DNA of 64,000 bases. Origin: an uncultured Clostridia bacterium. GTDB lineage: Bacteria > Bacillota > Clostridia > Peptostreptococcales > Anaerovoracaceae. The number at the start of each line of letters is the position of its first letter. Within the stretch, counting starts at the first letter, position 1. This document shows, piece after piece, positions 16,691 through 25,415 of this stretch. The DNA is taken from positions 1-64,000 of the forward strand of contig CAKQXD010000011.1 of assembly GCA_934281605.1 (NCBI GenBank). Reading direction: 5' to 3'. A program made the position numbers and the translations under genes. Under the pieces are notes generated by a model. It did not search any database and had not been told where the DNA came from. It saw nothing but the letters and a program-made list of their open reading frames with translations.

Positions 16691-17065
16691 TAAAATATAA
16701 TATTCGATACAAAGTATGCGAGATAGTCGCTGCTGTGAAAGAGAGGATGGCTTCTTTTTCATAGTGGCGATTTTTTGTGCGATTACACAAAGATGAGTTG
16801 ACATATATGATAGAAAAAACAGGCATGTAGAGCCCTTTGAAAAGGGAATATGTGCCTGTTTTTTCTTGTTTTTTATTGAACTGGGAAATTGAGGAAATCA
16901 TCCGCGCTCATTTTCGATTATCTTCACGTTTGGAGGAGGGATCTCGCTTTCGGTTGCGGTAAAACTATGATTTTTCGCTATTTCCCTATGAAAAATCATA
17001 AAATCGTGCCGGCAGGCGGCCCTCAGCAAACCCGTCCCGCCGGCCTTAGTCGAAATCGACCGGAT
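16691..17065. other. Convergent intergenic region of hairpins
   Basis: No gene is seen. It holds the bidirectional terminator at 16812-16866. ATGATTTTTC (16968-16977) pairs with GAAAAATCAT (16990-16999), and the GC-rich hairpin GCCGGC...GCCGGC (17008-17044) lies just past the stop of the minus-strand alaX-type gene. The last two could act together as its terminator. Confidence 0.6.
16812..16866. terminator. Bidirectional terminator
   Basis: AAAAAACAGGCA (16814-16825) pairs perfectly with TGCCTGTTTTTT (16853-16864), and CCCTTT/AAAGGG pair inside. The A run on one side and T run on the other suit both strands; it lies between two convergent genes. Confidence 0.85.
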
Positions 17066-18412
17066 CTACTGCAAATGCTTCCCCAGCAGGTCGGCGAACA
17101 ACCTTACATCTTCCTCACTGGTGAAGATGGCGCGGGCGGATACGTCGTTGCCGCCGCCCTTGCCTTGATAGAAAGAAGCGTATTCCTTAACCAGTTTGCC
17201 GCAGTGGACGGTGCCGTCAGAAACCAGGACACAGGATGTCTGTTTTGGAATATAGAGCAGCAGGAGCGGATGGGCCTGACCAGCGCGAACCTGGCCCATA
17301 TATGGCTTGGCCATGGTGAAGGCGTCGTCCATAGAGAGATGTTCCAGCGGGTACAGGATCACCGGGGTTTTGGAGCCAGGATTGTTCTCCACAGCCACAG
17401 CATCTCCCATCGCTGCCAGCACCTCATCCAGCTTTTCAGACTCAGCTTCGATATAGGCTTTCTTCAGATGGTGGAGTTCGTTGCGGATGGCTGCCGTCTT
17501 TTCTTCCTGGATCCGCAGCTTTTCAGGGAATTCCTCAGGCGAGGAGGAGTAACGGTTGGCGACATCCGTCAGGATATCGTGCTTTTGCTGATAGTCTGCC
17601 AGTGCTTTGCGGCCGGCGTCGCAATAAATGCGGGTCATGTCCTTGTATTTTTCTACCTTGTAGATTTTAATCAGCCCTATCTGTCCGGTCGTAGCCGGAT
17701 GGGTGCCGCAGCAGGCGACGCAGTCGGCCGGCGCAGGATCGGAAAGATCACCGATGGTCACGATGGAGATGGCCTCGTTGAAGGCGAGGGCTTTGCGAAG
17801 AGGCAGCTGTTCCGCTTCCTCGCGGGTATCAAAATAGGAGACGGAAACCGGCAGATCATCCCAGATCACCTGATTAGCGAGAAGCTCTGCCTGACGAGCC
17901 ATTTCCGGCGTTACAGGGGAGCCGTCTTCCAGGGCGATGTCGATGGTCATGTAGTCCTGTCCCATGTGGAATCCGTGATTAGCGCCGCCGAAGAGGCGGT
18001 AAAACGCGCCGGAGAGAATGTGCTCGCCGCAGTGTCGCTGCATGTGTTCGAACCGTCTGTCCCAGTCCAGGGTGCAGCGGACTTTGCAGCCCTCCGTTAG
18101 ACACTTTGCAGCGACCGGCGCCCCGGCATCCCCTGCAGCCGCCTTTGCAGAAGGATCGAGGAACTCTATCGTATGGATGATCGCATCGCCGTCCTCCTGC
18201 ACGTCAATGACAGAGAATGCAGCATCCTGAGCGTCCGGCAGGATCACCCGGATCACTCCGTGATCAGCTCCCTGTCCGCCCCCTTCCGGGAAAAACGCCG
18301 TCCGGTCCAGCTGGATCAGGTACCGCCCGTCAGAAGCGGTCTCCGCTGCCAGGATGCAGGCGTCCCATTCTTTGAGATATGTATCAGTTTGGTATAATTT
18401 TGTGGTTGTCAT
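17066..18412 (-). CDS. Alanyl-tRNA editing protein, long AlaX form
   Basis: 448 residues. The N-terminal beta-barrel domain resembles the AlaRS segment before the editing site (DRTAFFPEGGGQGADHG). The editing domain keeps all four zinc ligands: H127 and H131 in RHCGEHILSG, and Cys and His in CCGTHP (about 230). The C-terminus is a DHHA1 domain ending in GKGGGNDVSARA. AlaX proteins hydrolyse Ser-tRNA(Ala) or Gly-tRNA(Ala) in trans to stop mistranslation. No synthetase core (class II motifs) is present. A large reading frame on the opposite strand of the same DNA is a shadow. Confidence 0.9.
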   Translation of the reverse strand: MTTTKLYQTDTYLKEWDACILAAETASDGRYLIQLDRTAFFPEGGGQGADHGVIRVILPDAQDAAFSVIDVQEDGDAIIHTIEFLDPSAKAAAGDAGAPVAAKCLTEGCKVRCTLDWDRRFEHMQRHCGEHILSGAFYRLFGGANHGFHMGQDYMTIDIALEDGSPVTPEMARQAELLANQVIWDDLPVSVSYFDTREEAEQLPLRKALAFNEAISIVTIGDLSDPAPADCVACCGTHPATTGQIGLIKIYKVEKYKDMTRIYCDAGRKALADYQQKHDILTDVANRYSSSPEEFPEKLRIQEEKTAAIRNELHHLKKAYIEAESEKLDEVLAAMGDAVAVENNPGSKTPVILYPLEHLSMDDAFTMAKPYMGQVRAGQAHPLLLLYIPKQTSCVLVSDGTVHCGKLVKEYASFYQGKGGGNDVSARAIFTSEEDVRLFADLLGKHLQ

Positions 18413-18606
18413 GGTTTCAGTGCTCCCTTGCTATCAAAACTAATGAAATCAATAAAAGTTTATATATTAAGAAGAAAAATGTCAAATGATTACTGTTAAA
18501 AAGTAAAAAATTGTTCTATAATGTAATTTAGATAACTAATTTGCGGTTCATATCACACCGAGCCCTTTCGTAAAATCCGTAGTAGGAAAAAAGAAAGAGG
18601 TGGCAT

Positions 18607-19362
18607 ATGAAACGCAGAATCAGCAATCTATTGATCCTGAGTCTGGTGCTTGGTGCGCTGGTAGCGGGAGTCTGGCAGGAGGATCTGACCGGGCGGCTGG
18701 CATTTGTCAGCAGCAGGATCCGGTCGGAGCAGCAGGCGCCGGTGGTCGTCATCGATCCGGGACACGGCGGCATGGACGGCGGAGCGCAGGCAAGCGACGG
18801 AACCAGTGAAAAGGACATCAATCTGGCCATTTCGAAAAAGCTGGAACGCCGGCTGCAGAAGGACGGCGTCAAGGTGATCCTCACCAGAAGCCGGGACGAG
18901 GGCCTTTATGAAAAGGGCGCACAGGGTGCGATCCGGACTCTCAAGACCCAGGATATGAAACGGCGGAAGCATATCATCGAGGAGGCCCGTGCGGACCTTG
19001 CCATAAGCATCCATCTCAACAGCTTCACCCAGGATACTTCGGTGCGGGGCGCGCAGGTGTTTTATCCGTCGGAAGGCAATCCCGGGATCGTGAAAAAAAG
19101 CAAGGCGGCTGCAAAGGTTTTGCAGGACGGTTTCAACGAAAAAATCAATACAGAAAAGCCGCGGGAGGAGATGGGAAAAAACGATGTTTTCCTGCTGCGG
19201 GAAGCGGAGTCTCCCATCGTCATTGCGGAGTGTGGATTTCTCTCCAATCCGGATGAGTTACAGAATCTGAAAAAGAGGAAGTATCAGGAAGAAATCGTTA
19301 AAGTTTTACATAAGAGTGTGTGTTCGTATCTGCAGCAAAAAAGACCCGCAAATGCCCATTAA
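18607..19362 (+). CDS. cwlD: N-acetylmuramoyl-L-alanine amidase, CwlD-like
   Basis: 251 residues. An N-terminal hydrophobic segment (about 7-22) is a signal or anchor. The Amidase_3 domain has the zinc ligands H53 (VIDPGHGGMDGG), E68 (TSEKD) and H136 (SIHLNSF), and the catalytic E208 (IAECGFLSNP). Length and arrangement fit CwlD, which removes peptide side chains during spore cortex muramic-delta-lactam formation; a vegetative autolysin of the same family cannot be excluded. AGAGGTGG precedes the ATG. The divergent partner is the alaX-type gene. Confidence 0.83.
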   Translation: MKRRISNLLILSLVLGALVAGVWQEDLTGRLAFVSSRIRSEQQAPVVVIDPGHGGMDGGAQASDGTSEKDINLAISKKLERRLQKDGVKVILTRSRDEGLYEKGAQGAIRTLKTQDMKRRKHIIEEARADLAISIHLNSFTQDTSVRGAQVFYPSEGNPGIVKKSKAAAKVLQDGFNEKINTEKPREEMGKNDVFLLREAESPIVIAECGFLSNPDELQNLKKRKYQEEIVKVLHKSVCSYLQQKRPANAH

Positions 19363-19379
19363 ATCGAGGTTTTGTGAAT

Positions 19380-19543
19380 TTATCCACGGATCGGTGAAAA
19401 AAACGAACAGCCTGTGGATAAAATGGTCTGAAAAATATGTATTGACAGGCATAACCGTTGAAAAATAGGGAATTTACAAAAAATAGTTTTCCACAGCCAC
19501 CCTTGGATAAAATTGTATACAATCTCAATTTTTTTGTGGATAA
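19380..19543. promoter_or_regulatory. Cluster of DnaA-box sequences
   Basis: In 164 bp: TTATCCACG (19380-19388, 8/9), TGTGGATAA (19413-19421, perfect, reverse), TTTTCCACA (19487-19495, 8/9), CTTGGATAA (19502-19510, 7/9 reverse) and TGTGGATAA (19535-19543, perfect, reverse), next to an A/T-rich stretch with a run of seven T. Five box-like sites so close together fit a DnaA-binding cluster. No dnaA or dnaN gene lies beside it. Confidence 0.6.
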
Positions 19544-19647
19544 CTTCGCAAACGGCTAAAATCAAGGGATTGTCTGGCTGTTGAAAAAAGTCGAAGAGAA
19601 AAAGAACAGAAGTTGACATAATATTTACGAAAGCGCAGGCGAAAAAA

Positions 19648-21222
19648 ATGTTACGAGAAAAGATTTTTTATAAAGATGAACTACCGGTCAGCGTCATCAC
19701 GGCCAACGTTGTGGACTATCCGTTTCACTTCCACGACGACATGGAGATCGTGTACGTTCTGTCCGGCAGCATCGTGCTGAAAAGCGGATACTATACATAT
19801 ACGCTGAAGCAGGGTGATATGTTTATTTTGAACGACAGAGACATGCACAGCCTGGAGCGGACGAACGAGGACAACATGGTCATGATGCTGCAGATGGATC
19901 TCAGCTACTTCGAGCGGTACTACAGCGACCTGCGGAACCAGTTTTTCGTAGTGGACATGGAAGAAGACCGGGAGGAGGATCTGGCGGTGCTCCGCAACAT
20001 CCTGGCGGAGATCATGATGGAAATTTTGCAGAAGGGTCAGGGCTTCGAGCACAAGGTCATCGAAAGCACCCACAACCTGATATCCTGTCTTATCGCGGAT
20101 TTCTGCTATGTGGTGACGGAGGACGGCAAGTTCCAGAACGAAACGGGCAGCAAGACCAGCAAGATCCTGGCGGGCCGGCTCAACCGCATCATGGATTACA
20201 TGTACGAAAACTACGAGCGCAAGCTGACCCTCAGCGAGATCGCCGAAAACGAAAAGCTGAGCATCTACTATCTGTCTCACATCATCAAGGAGGCGACCGG
20301 GCTGAGCTTTCAGGATCTCCTCAGCTACATCCGGGTCGAGGAATCGGAAAGGCTGCTGCTGGAGTCCAGCAAGAAGATCGGCGCTATCGCGGAGGAAATG
20401 GGATTCTCGGCGGTGCGCTACTACATCAAGCACTTTGAGAACTGGTTCGGCATGCATCCGCTGGAATACCGGAAAAAATACATGGGCAAGTCCATGGTCC
20501 GGGAAAGCCGTGCAAAATACAAGCGGTGCTCCCCGGTGGAGATCGAGACGGCGATCCGTTCCCTGACTCGCGGTTCTTACGTGGATGAGGAGGACAAGCT
20601 GGTGCTCAAACCGGTGATCCTGGATATCGGCGATGTGGAGTATGCAGAGACGGATGGACAGCCTGAACAGGGAGAGCTTTCTTCTGCTGCAAAGGACCCG
20701 CAGGAGGAGGGTATCTTCGCTATTATGGAACGGGGCGTCAACGAGATACTGGCGGAGCCGTATCATCTGCTGATGGATCTGGGAGAAACGGTGCTGGCTG
20801 CCGGGGAGAACTATATTATCACGGCGGAAGGCTCGGAGCCGAAGGACATCCGGCGTCTCAGCATCCTGGTATACAACTATGATGAAAATGTGGGCAGATC
20901 GCTGCGGAAGATCCACACGGAAAACGATCTGCTGCGGCTGGTGCGCCACTACGACGATGAAATCGAATTCCTGATCCGTTGCAATGGATTTTCCGGTTCC
21001 TACAGGATCTACCGCTATCGGCTGGATCGGGAAAATCTGGCGAAGCAGCTGAAGGATTCTCTTGATCCGGAAGGGGCTTTCGGCAAGCGGGATGTGCTCA
21101 TCGGCAAGCTGACGGGAGCACCGACGGTCACTACCAACACCTATACCAGCTCGGACGTTCTCAGCGTGCGGACCACCTTCCAGGGCATGGGTGCGGAGCT
21201 GATTTTAGTGGACAGGATATAA
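19648..21222 (+). CDS. AraC-family regulator with GH39-like C-terminal tail
   Basis: 524 residues, about twice a simple AraC protein. Residues 1-120 are a cupin-type sensor (YPFHFHDDMEIVYVLSGS). Residues about 190-285 hold the two HTH motifs (LTLSEIAENEKLSIYYLSH and IGAIAEEMGFSAVRYYIKHF). A linker follows, and residues 370-524 resemble the C-terminal beta domain found in GH39 xylosidase-like AraC fusions (FSGSYRIYRYRLDRENL, ILVYNYDEN), with no catalytic TIM barrel. Such proteins usually sense sugars, but no glycoside operon is nearby. The start ATG is preceded only by a weak purine stretch. The promoter probably lies inside or after the DnaA-box cluster; TTGACA occurs at 19613. Confidence 0.85.
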   Translation: MLREKIFYKDELPVSVITANVVDYPFHFHDDMEIVYVLSGSIVLKSGYYTYTLKQGDMFILNDRDMHSLERTNEDNMVMMLQMDLSYFERYYSDLRNQFFVVDMEEDREEDLAVLRNILAEIMMEILQKGQGFEHKVIESTHNLISCLIADFCYVVTEDGKFQNETGSKTSKILAGRLNRIMDYMYENYERKLTLSEIAENEKLSIYYLSHIIKEATGLSFQDLLSYIRVEESERLLLESSKKIGAIAEEMGFSAVRYYIKHFENWFGMHPLEYRKKYMGKSMVRESRAKYKRCSPVEIETAIRSLTRGSYVDEEDKLVLKPVILDIGDVEYAETDGQPEQGELSSAAKDPQEEGIFAIMERGVNEILAEPYHLLMDLGETVLAAGENYIITAEGSEPKDIRRLSILVYNYDENVGRSLRKIHTENDLLRLVRHYDDEIEFLIRCNGFSGSYRIYRYRLDRENLAKQLKDSLDPEGAFGKRDVLIGKLTGAPTVTTNTYTSSDVLSVRTTFQGMGAELILVDRI

Positions 21223-21250
21223 AACGAATGATGTAAGGTATCTATACAGG

Positions 21251-21298
21251 AAAAGAGCCGCGGGCCGGATGAGAGATCATCCGGCCTGCGGCTCTTTT
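21251..21298. terminator. Strong bidirectional terminator
   Basis: AAAAGAGCCGC/GCGGCTCTTTT and GGCCGGAT/ATCCGGCC give a stem of about 19 bp with one mismatch and loop GAGAGATC, between the AraC gene and the convergent aldo/keto reductase gene. Confidence 0.9.
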
Positions 21299-21381
21299 CG
21301 ATCTATAAAGCTGTGAGTGTGAATTGTGATTTTATGTGCGGGGCCGCATCGCAGATGCGTTCCCGCTGAAGCGGCAGGAGG

Positions 21382-22512
21382 CTATACGCCCAGTGCTTCG
21401 GCAGCTTCCTTCATAGCCTGTGAGATCGGCAGATGCTGCGGACATTTTTCTTCGCATGCTTTGCAGCCGACGCAGTCGGAAGCGTGTCTGCCGGGCGGCA
21501 GCCATGTCTCGTATTCCATCTTGGTGGACGGATTGTTGGCGTAGGTATTCCAGTCGTTGAAGTACTGCAGGATCCGCGGGATCTCCAGCTTCTTCGGGCA
21601 CGGCATGCAGTAATTGCAGCCAGTGCAGGAGTAGCGGATCAGACGGTTGTACTCATCGGATATGCGGTCGAGAAGAGCCTTTTCTTCTGCTGTCAGTTCC
21701 GCAACATCTTCTGCCGACAGGATCTTCATGTTCTCCTGCAGCTGCGCTTCTGCGCTCATGCCGCTGAGCATTACCGTAACTTCCGGCATGTTAGCCAGCC
21801 ATTTGAAGGCCCATTCTGCCGGGGTCCTCTGGATCGGAGCTTCGTCCCAGAGCTTCTGTACGGTAGGAGGGACCTTATCGGTGAGTCTGCCGCCCTTCAG
21901 CGGTTCCATGATGATGACGCCCAGACCTTTTTCGGCGGCGGCTTTCAGGCCTTTTACACCGGCCTGATGATCCTTATCCATGAAGTTTAACTGGATCTGG
22001 CAGAAATCCCAGTCGTATTCGTCCAGCATTTCCAGGAAGAAGTCGTAGGAATCGTGGAAGGAAAATCCGATGTAGCGGATCTTGCCTTCTGCTCTCATCT
22101 CTTCCAGGAACGGCATCAGATTCAGCTTCTGTGCCCGCTTCCATACGCCGCGGCTTACGTTGTGGACCAGATACATGTCGATGCAGTCCGTGTCCAGACG
22201 ATCCATCTGCTTCTGGAAGATCTTTCTCATTCCTTCTTCGTCCTTGGCGATCCAGATCGGCATTTTGTCTGCCAGGAGAACTTTTTCCCGGTAGCCGTCC
22301 TTCAGCGCCTTGCCTACGATTTTTTCACTCTGTCCAGAGTGATACGGGAAAGCTGTGTCCACATAGTTGACGCCGCCGTCGATGGCGTCGCGGATGATGC
22401 GGATCGCTTCCTCCTCTTTAACGGTATCGTTGCTGTCCACAGGAAGTCTCATACAACCCATACCCAGCAGCGAGGTCTTTTCATTGATTTTTTTAAATGT
22501 TCTGTACTGCAT
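21382..22512 (-). CDS. Aldo/keto reductase with C-terminal 4Fe-4S ferredoxin domain
   Basis: 376 residues. An aldo/keto reductase TIM barrel (about 1-285; NYVDTAFPYHSGQSE carries the catalytic Asp/Tyr region, and the Lys and His are in VLLADKMP and YLVHNV) is followed by two ferredoxin-like Cys clusters, CTGCNYCMPCP and CVGCKACEEKCP. This fused family is common in anaerobes and reduces carbonyl compounds, perhaps with electrons through the clusters; the substrate is not known. AGGAGATCGAAC precedes the ATG. Its own promoter lies upstream, so it need not depend on the unknown gene before it. Confidence 0.9.
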   Translation of the reverse strand: MQYRTFKKINEKTSLLGMGCMRLPVDSNDTVKEEEAIRIIRDAIDGGVNYVDTAFPYHSGQSEKIVGKALKDGYREKVLLADKMPIWIAKDEEGMRKIFQKQMDRLDTDCIDMYLVHNVSRGVWKRAQKLNLMPFLEEMRAEGKIRYIGFSFHDSYDFFLEMLDEYDWDFCQIQLNFMDKDHQAGVKGLKAAAEKGLGVIIMEPLKGGRLTDKVPPTVQKLWDEAPIQRTPAEWAFKWLANMPEVTVMLSGMSAEAQLQENMKILSAEDVAELTAEEKALLDRISDEYNRLIRYSCTGCNYCMPCPKKLEIPRILQYFNDWNTYANNPSTKMEYETWLPPGRHASDCVGCKACEEKCPQHLPISQAMKEAAEALGV

Positions 22513-22553
22513 GTTCGATCTCCTAAAATCTTTGTTTTACCAACTCAAATTTT

Positions 22554-22582
22554 ATTATACTGAAAAAGAAAACCCACTTCAA
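22554..22582 (-). promoter_or_regulatory. Promoter of the aldo/keto reductase gene
   Basis: Minus strand: TTGAAG (22577-22582), 17-bp spacer, perfect TATAAT (22554-22559), 42 bp before the ATG. Confidence 0.78.
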
Positions 22583-22614
22583 TGCGAAATCGCAGGGAAG
22601 CGGGGAAATTTTCT

Positions 22615-23811
22615 TTATTCATCCCGAATAAAGTTAAGAAAGTCATCGAAGTCTTCAAAATCGCTTTGCATAAACTCGAACAGCACCGGTTCCTTGAACT
22701 CGTACTTTGCAGTAGGAATGAGGAACGGCGCCAGAGGGCTCACCTTCAGCTGATTTTCCAGATGACGGATCTCCTGCAGAGTGTAGGCTGCGACGATCAG
22801 CTGCCCGTAATCCGTCAGGTAGTAAATGCCCTTCACATCGTTGCTGAGGCGGAAGATGCGACTGTTGACGTGGTCGTTGTTTTTCTTGAATGCCATGAAC
22901 AAGCGACCGTTTTCCTGCACCGACATGATGGTGTTGAGGTTGATAGTCAGCTCGCCGATGTTGTTTTCCATATCCTCGTCGGAGAGGAGCACTTCGTAGA
23001 CGGTGACGAATTCCGCCTTGGCCAGCATCATGGCAGCTTCCGCGGCGCTTACTGCAAAGCCGGAGCAGTGGGACAGGTCGACGATTTTCAGGTCTTTTAC
23101 TACCACCCGGGAGATGATGATCTCGTAGTTCCCTCTGCGTTCCACCAGGGATTCGCAAAGATAGGCCGTAGCGCCGTCATCGTAGACGTGATCCTTGTCG
23201 ATAGTATTTTTGCAGAAGGTGGCGCCTTTGTAATTTGCATAAATATCCAGGTCGAAGTCTCCTGCGGAAAGAAAGGCGGCAGCACGGTGATCCTGTCCGA
23301 AGCAGCGCATCAGAAAGTAGTTGACCGCCTGGTAGTCGGATGTGATCTCGCCGCAGATGAGCCGCATGACCTCGGTGTGCTCGTCGGGATTGAGGATGGT
23401 GCCGGGCTCCAGCAGGAAGCTGTATTCGCTGTATCCATTTGGCAGCGGCAGGCTGCGAGCCTCGTTGAACATACGGTAAAAGGTCAGGATGCCGGAAAGC
23501 TGCGGATAGGTGATTTCGATTTTTTCTGCGCCCAGTCCGCCTACCAGCGCCTGCTCGGTAGCGTCGATCTCTGAGCGGTCGCTTCCCAGGATGCCTGTAT
23601 AGGTTTCCAGCCCGCTTTCTTCACAGTCGATGTAAAAGAACTGGTGGAAGTCCAGGATCTCATCGGTGTCGGAAATGCGCCAGTGGGCGTACAGTGCCAG
23701 CACACCCATGAGCCTTGTATTGGTTACGTAAGCGGAAACCAGCAGTTTCTGCCGATTTTTGACCAGATAGGGGACTCCCCCTTCGATCACGGTTAATTTT
23801 GGTTTGCTCAA
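22615..23811 (-). CDS. Conserved-looking protein of unknown function
   Basis: 398 residues from TTG at 23811; AAAGAGGT lies 7 nt ahead of it, whereas the ATG six codons upstream has no ribosome binding site. Not a family I recognise. No signal peptide or membrane helix is visible. The sequence alternates short hydrophobic beta-type stretches (KLTVIEGGVPYLV, KLLVSAYVT, YEIIISRVVVKDLKIVDLSH) with acidic loops, and ends in an acidic-aromatic tail (DFEDFDDFLNFI). It looks like a soluble, compact, mostly beta protein. It is the upstream gene of a minus-strand pair with the aldo/keto reductase, separated by 102 nt with an internal promoter. Confidence 0.7.
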   Translation of the reverse strand: MSKPKLTVIEGGVPYLVKNRQKLLVSAYVTNTRLMGVLALYAHWRISDTDEILDFHQFFYIDCEESGLETYTGILGSDRSEIDATEQALVGGLGAEKIEITYPQLSGILTFYRMFNEARSLPLPNGYSEYSFLLEPGTILNPDEHTEVMRLICGEITSDYQAVNYFLMRCFGQDHRAAAFLSAGDFDLDIYANYKGATFCKNTIDKDHVYDDGATAYLCESLVERRGNYEIIISRVVVKDLKIVDLSHCSGFAVSAAEAAMMLAKAEFVTVYEVLLSDEDMENNIGELTINLNTIMSVQENGRLFMAFKKNNDHVNSRIFRLSNDVKGIYYLTDYGQLIVAAYTLQEIRHLENQLKVSPLAPFLIPTAKYEFKEPVLFEFMQSDFEDFDDFLNFIRDE

Positions 23812-23896
23812 AGTAATTACCTCTTTCATCTATTCACAATGAGTATACCCTATTTAAAAAAAATTACAAGAGCCAGAAAGATTCTGCAGGCAGGTA

Positions 23897-23924
23897 TTGA
23901 CACCTAACCTATTTAATATATAAT
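23897..23924 (+). promoter_or_regulatory. metK: Promoter of the metK operon
   Basis: Perfect TTGACA (23897-23902), 16-bp spacer, perfect TATAAT (23919-23924); the riboswitch begins about 20 bp later. Confidence 0.85.
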
Positions 23925-23944
23925 AAATAAGAAGATTTATAAAA

Positions 23945-24103
23945 CTCCTCATTGAGAGTGGCGGAGGGAATAGGCCCGAAGAAACCCGGCAACCTTGTGT
24001 GCAGAAATGTTCTGCCAGCCAGGTCCCATCCCAGAGGGACGGTGCTGCGACACGGAAGGTGCTAAATCCTACAGGACAGACAGTTGCCCTGAAAAATGAG
24101 GAA
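23945..24103 (+). promoter_or_regulatory. SAM-I (S-box) riboswitch
   Basis: Hallmarks of the S-box aptamer are present: P1 arms CCTCATT (23947-23953) and AATGAGG (24095-24101), the conserved GAGAGTGGCGGAGGGA block, GGCCCGAAGAAACCCGGCAACC with the P2 kink-turn and pseudoknot region, and GGTGCTAAATCCTAC in P3/P4. The P3 region is longer than usual. It lies directly ahead of metK. With SAM bound, P1 forms and the terminator downstream is allowed, so metK and the aspartate kinase are turned off when SAM is plentiful. Confidence 0.95.
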
Positions 24104-24121
24104 CGATAACAGAAACCTATG

Positions 24122-24150
24122 CCTCTTTCTGTTTCAGGAAAGAGGTTTTT
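24122..24150 (+). terminator. Riboswitch-controlled terminator
   Basis: CCTCTTTC and GAAAGAGG close a short loop (TGTTTCAG), followed by TTTTT. GAGG at the 3' side of P1 could pair with CCTC of this stem to form the antiterminator when SAM is low. Confidence 0.88.
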
Positions 24151-24220
24151 CATTGTTCCACATAAATACGGATTTTATGAATCGAAAGAAAAACAAAATG
24201 TATATCGCGGGAGGTATCAA

Positions 24221-25408
24221 ATGAAGAAATTTTTTACATCGGAATCCGTAACCGAAGGACATCCGGATAAGATCTGCGACCAGATCTCGGACGCTATCGT
24301 AGATGCGATCATGGCGGAGGATCCGCAGGGTCGTGTGGCGGCAGAAACAACAGTAAATACAGGCTATGCCATGGTCATGGGTGAGATCAGCACCGACTGC
24401 TACATCGACATCCAGAAGCTGGCAAGAAATGTGATCTGTGATATCGGATATGACAGAACAGAATACGGCTATGACGGCAACGTCTGCGCCATCCTGACTG
24501 CTATCGATGAACAGTCTTCCGACATCGCTATGGGCGTTGACAAGGCGCTGGAATATAAGGACGGGACCTTAAATGAAGAGGGAGATCCACTGGAAGAAAC
24601 CGGTGCAGGAGACCAGGGACTCATGTTCGGATTCGCCTGCAACGAAACGCCGGAATACATGCCGATGCCGATCGCGCTGGCTCACAAGCTGGCGAGAAAG
24701 CTGACCGAAGTGAGAAAGAACGGCACGCTGACCTATCTCCGCCCGGACGGCAAGACCCAGGTGACGGTAGAATACGATGACGACAAAGTGGCGCGTATCG
24801 ACACCATCGTCATTTCCACACAGCATGATCCGGACGTAGAGCTGTCCCAGATCAGAGAAGACCTCATCGAGCACGTGATCAAACCGGTGGTGGATGCAGA
24901 TCTTCTGGACGACGAGACCAAGTATTTCATCAACCCGACAGGACGTTTCGTTATCGGCGGACCGCACGGCGACTCCGGTCTGACGGGAAGAAAGATCATC
25001 GTAGATACTTACGGCGGCTACGCTCGTCACGGCGGCGGCGCGTTCAGCGGCAAGGACCCTACAAAGGTAGACCGTTCCGCAACATACGCTGCAAGATACG
25101 TAGCCAAGAATCTGGTGGCGGCCGGACTGGCAGACAAGTGCGAGATCCAGATCGCATATGCCATCGGCGTTGCCAAGCCGGTATCCATCCTGGTGGATTC
25201 CTACGGCACAGGCAAGCTGCCGGATGAGAAATTATCGGAAATCGTAGAAAAGCATTTTGACCTGCGGCCTGCAGCGATCATTCGGGATCTGGATCTGAGA
25301 AGACCGATCTATCGTCAGGTGGCAGCATATGGACACTTCGGGCGTACCGACATCGAGCTTCCTTGGGAACAGCTTGACAAGGTGGAGGCCCTGAGAAAGG
25401 AGATTTAA
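24221..25408 (+). CDS. metK: S-adenosylmethionine synthetase
   Basis: 395 residues, the normal MetK length. Start at the ATG with GGGAGG 7 nt upstream. Signature sequences: ESVTEGHPDKICDQ (ATP/methionine site), GAGDQGLMFG, and the Gly-rich loop GGGAFSGKDPTKVDRS. It makes SAM from methionine and ATP in the cytoplasm as a tetramer. It is controlled by the SAM-I riboswitch in its leader. The aspartate kinase gene begins 7 nt after its stop, so the two form an operon. Confidence 0.97.
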   Translation: MKKFFTSESVTEGHPDKICDQISDAIVDAIMAEDPQGRVAAETTVNTGYAMVMGEISTDCYIDIQKLARNVICDIGYDRTEYGYDGNVCAILTAIDEQSSDIAMGVDKALEYKDGTLNEEGDPLEETGAGDQGLMFGFACNETPEYMPMPIALAHKLARKLTEVRKNGTLTYLRPDGKTQVTVEYDDDKVARIDTIVISTQHDPDVELSQIREDLIEHVIKPVVDADLLDDETKYFINPTGRFVIGGPHGDSGLTGRKIIVDTYGGYARHGGGAFSGKDPTKVDRSATYAARYVAKNLVAAGLADKCEIQIAYAIGVAKPVSILVDSYGTGKLPDEKLSEIVEKHFDLRPAAIIRDLDLRRPIYRQVAAYGHFGRTDIELPWEQLDKVEALRKEI

Positions 25409-25415
25409 AAATAAT

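Noticed and set aside
15158..16804. 548-codon open frame on the - strand
   Set aside because: It is antisense to the YabE-like gene. Its Arg/Leu-rich product mirrors the GC-rich codons of the Pro/Glu-rich segment.
16889..18100. 403-codon open frame on the + strand
   Set aside because: It lies antisense to the alaX-type gene, whose motifs are complete. The codon pattern of that gene leaves the opposite strand open, and the frame has no recognised domain or ribosome binding site.
19380..19543. Chromosomal replication origin
   Set aside because: DnaA boxes are present, but there is no dnaA/dnaN neighbour, and gene direction does not diverge here. A DnaA-binding cluster is the safer reading.
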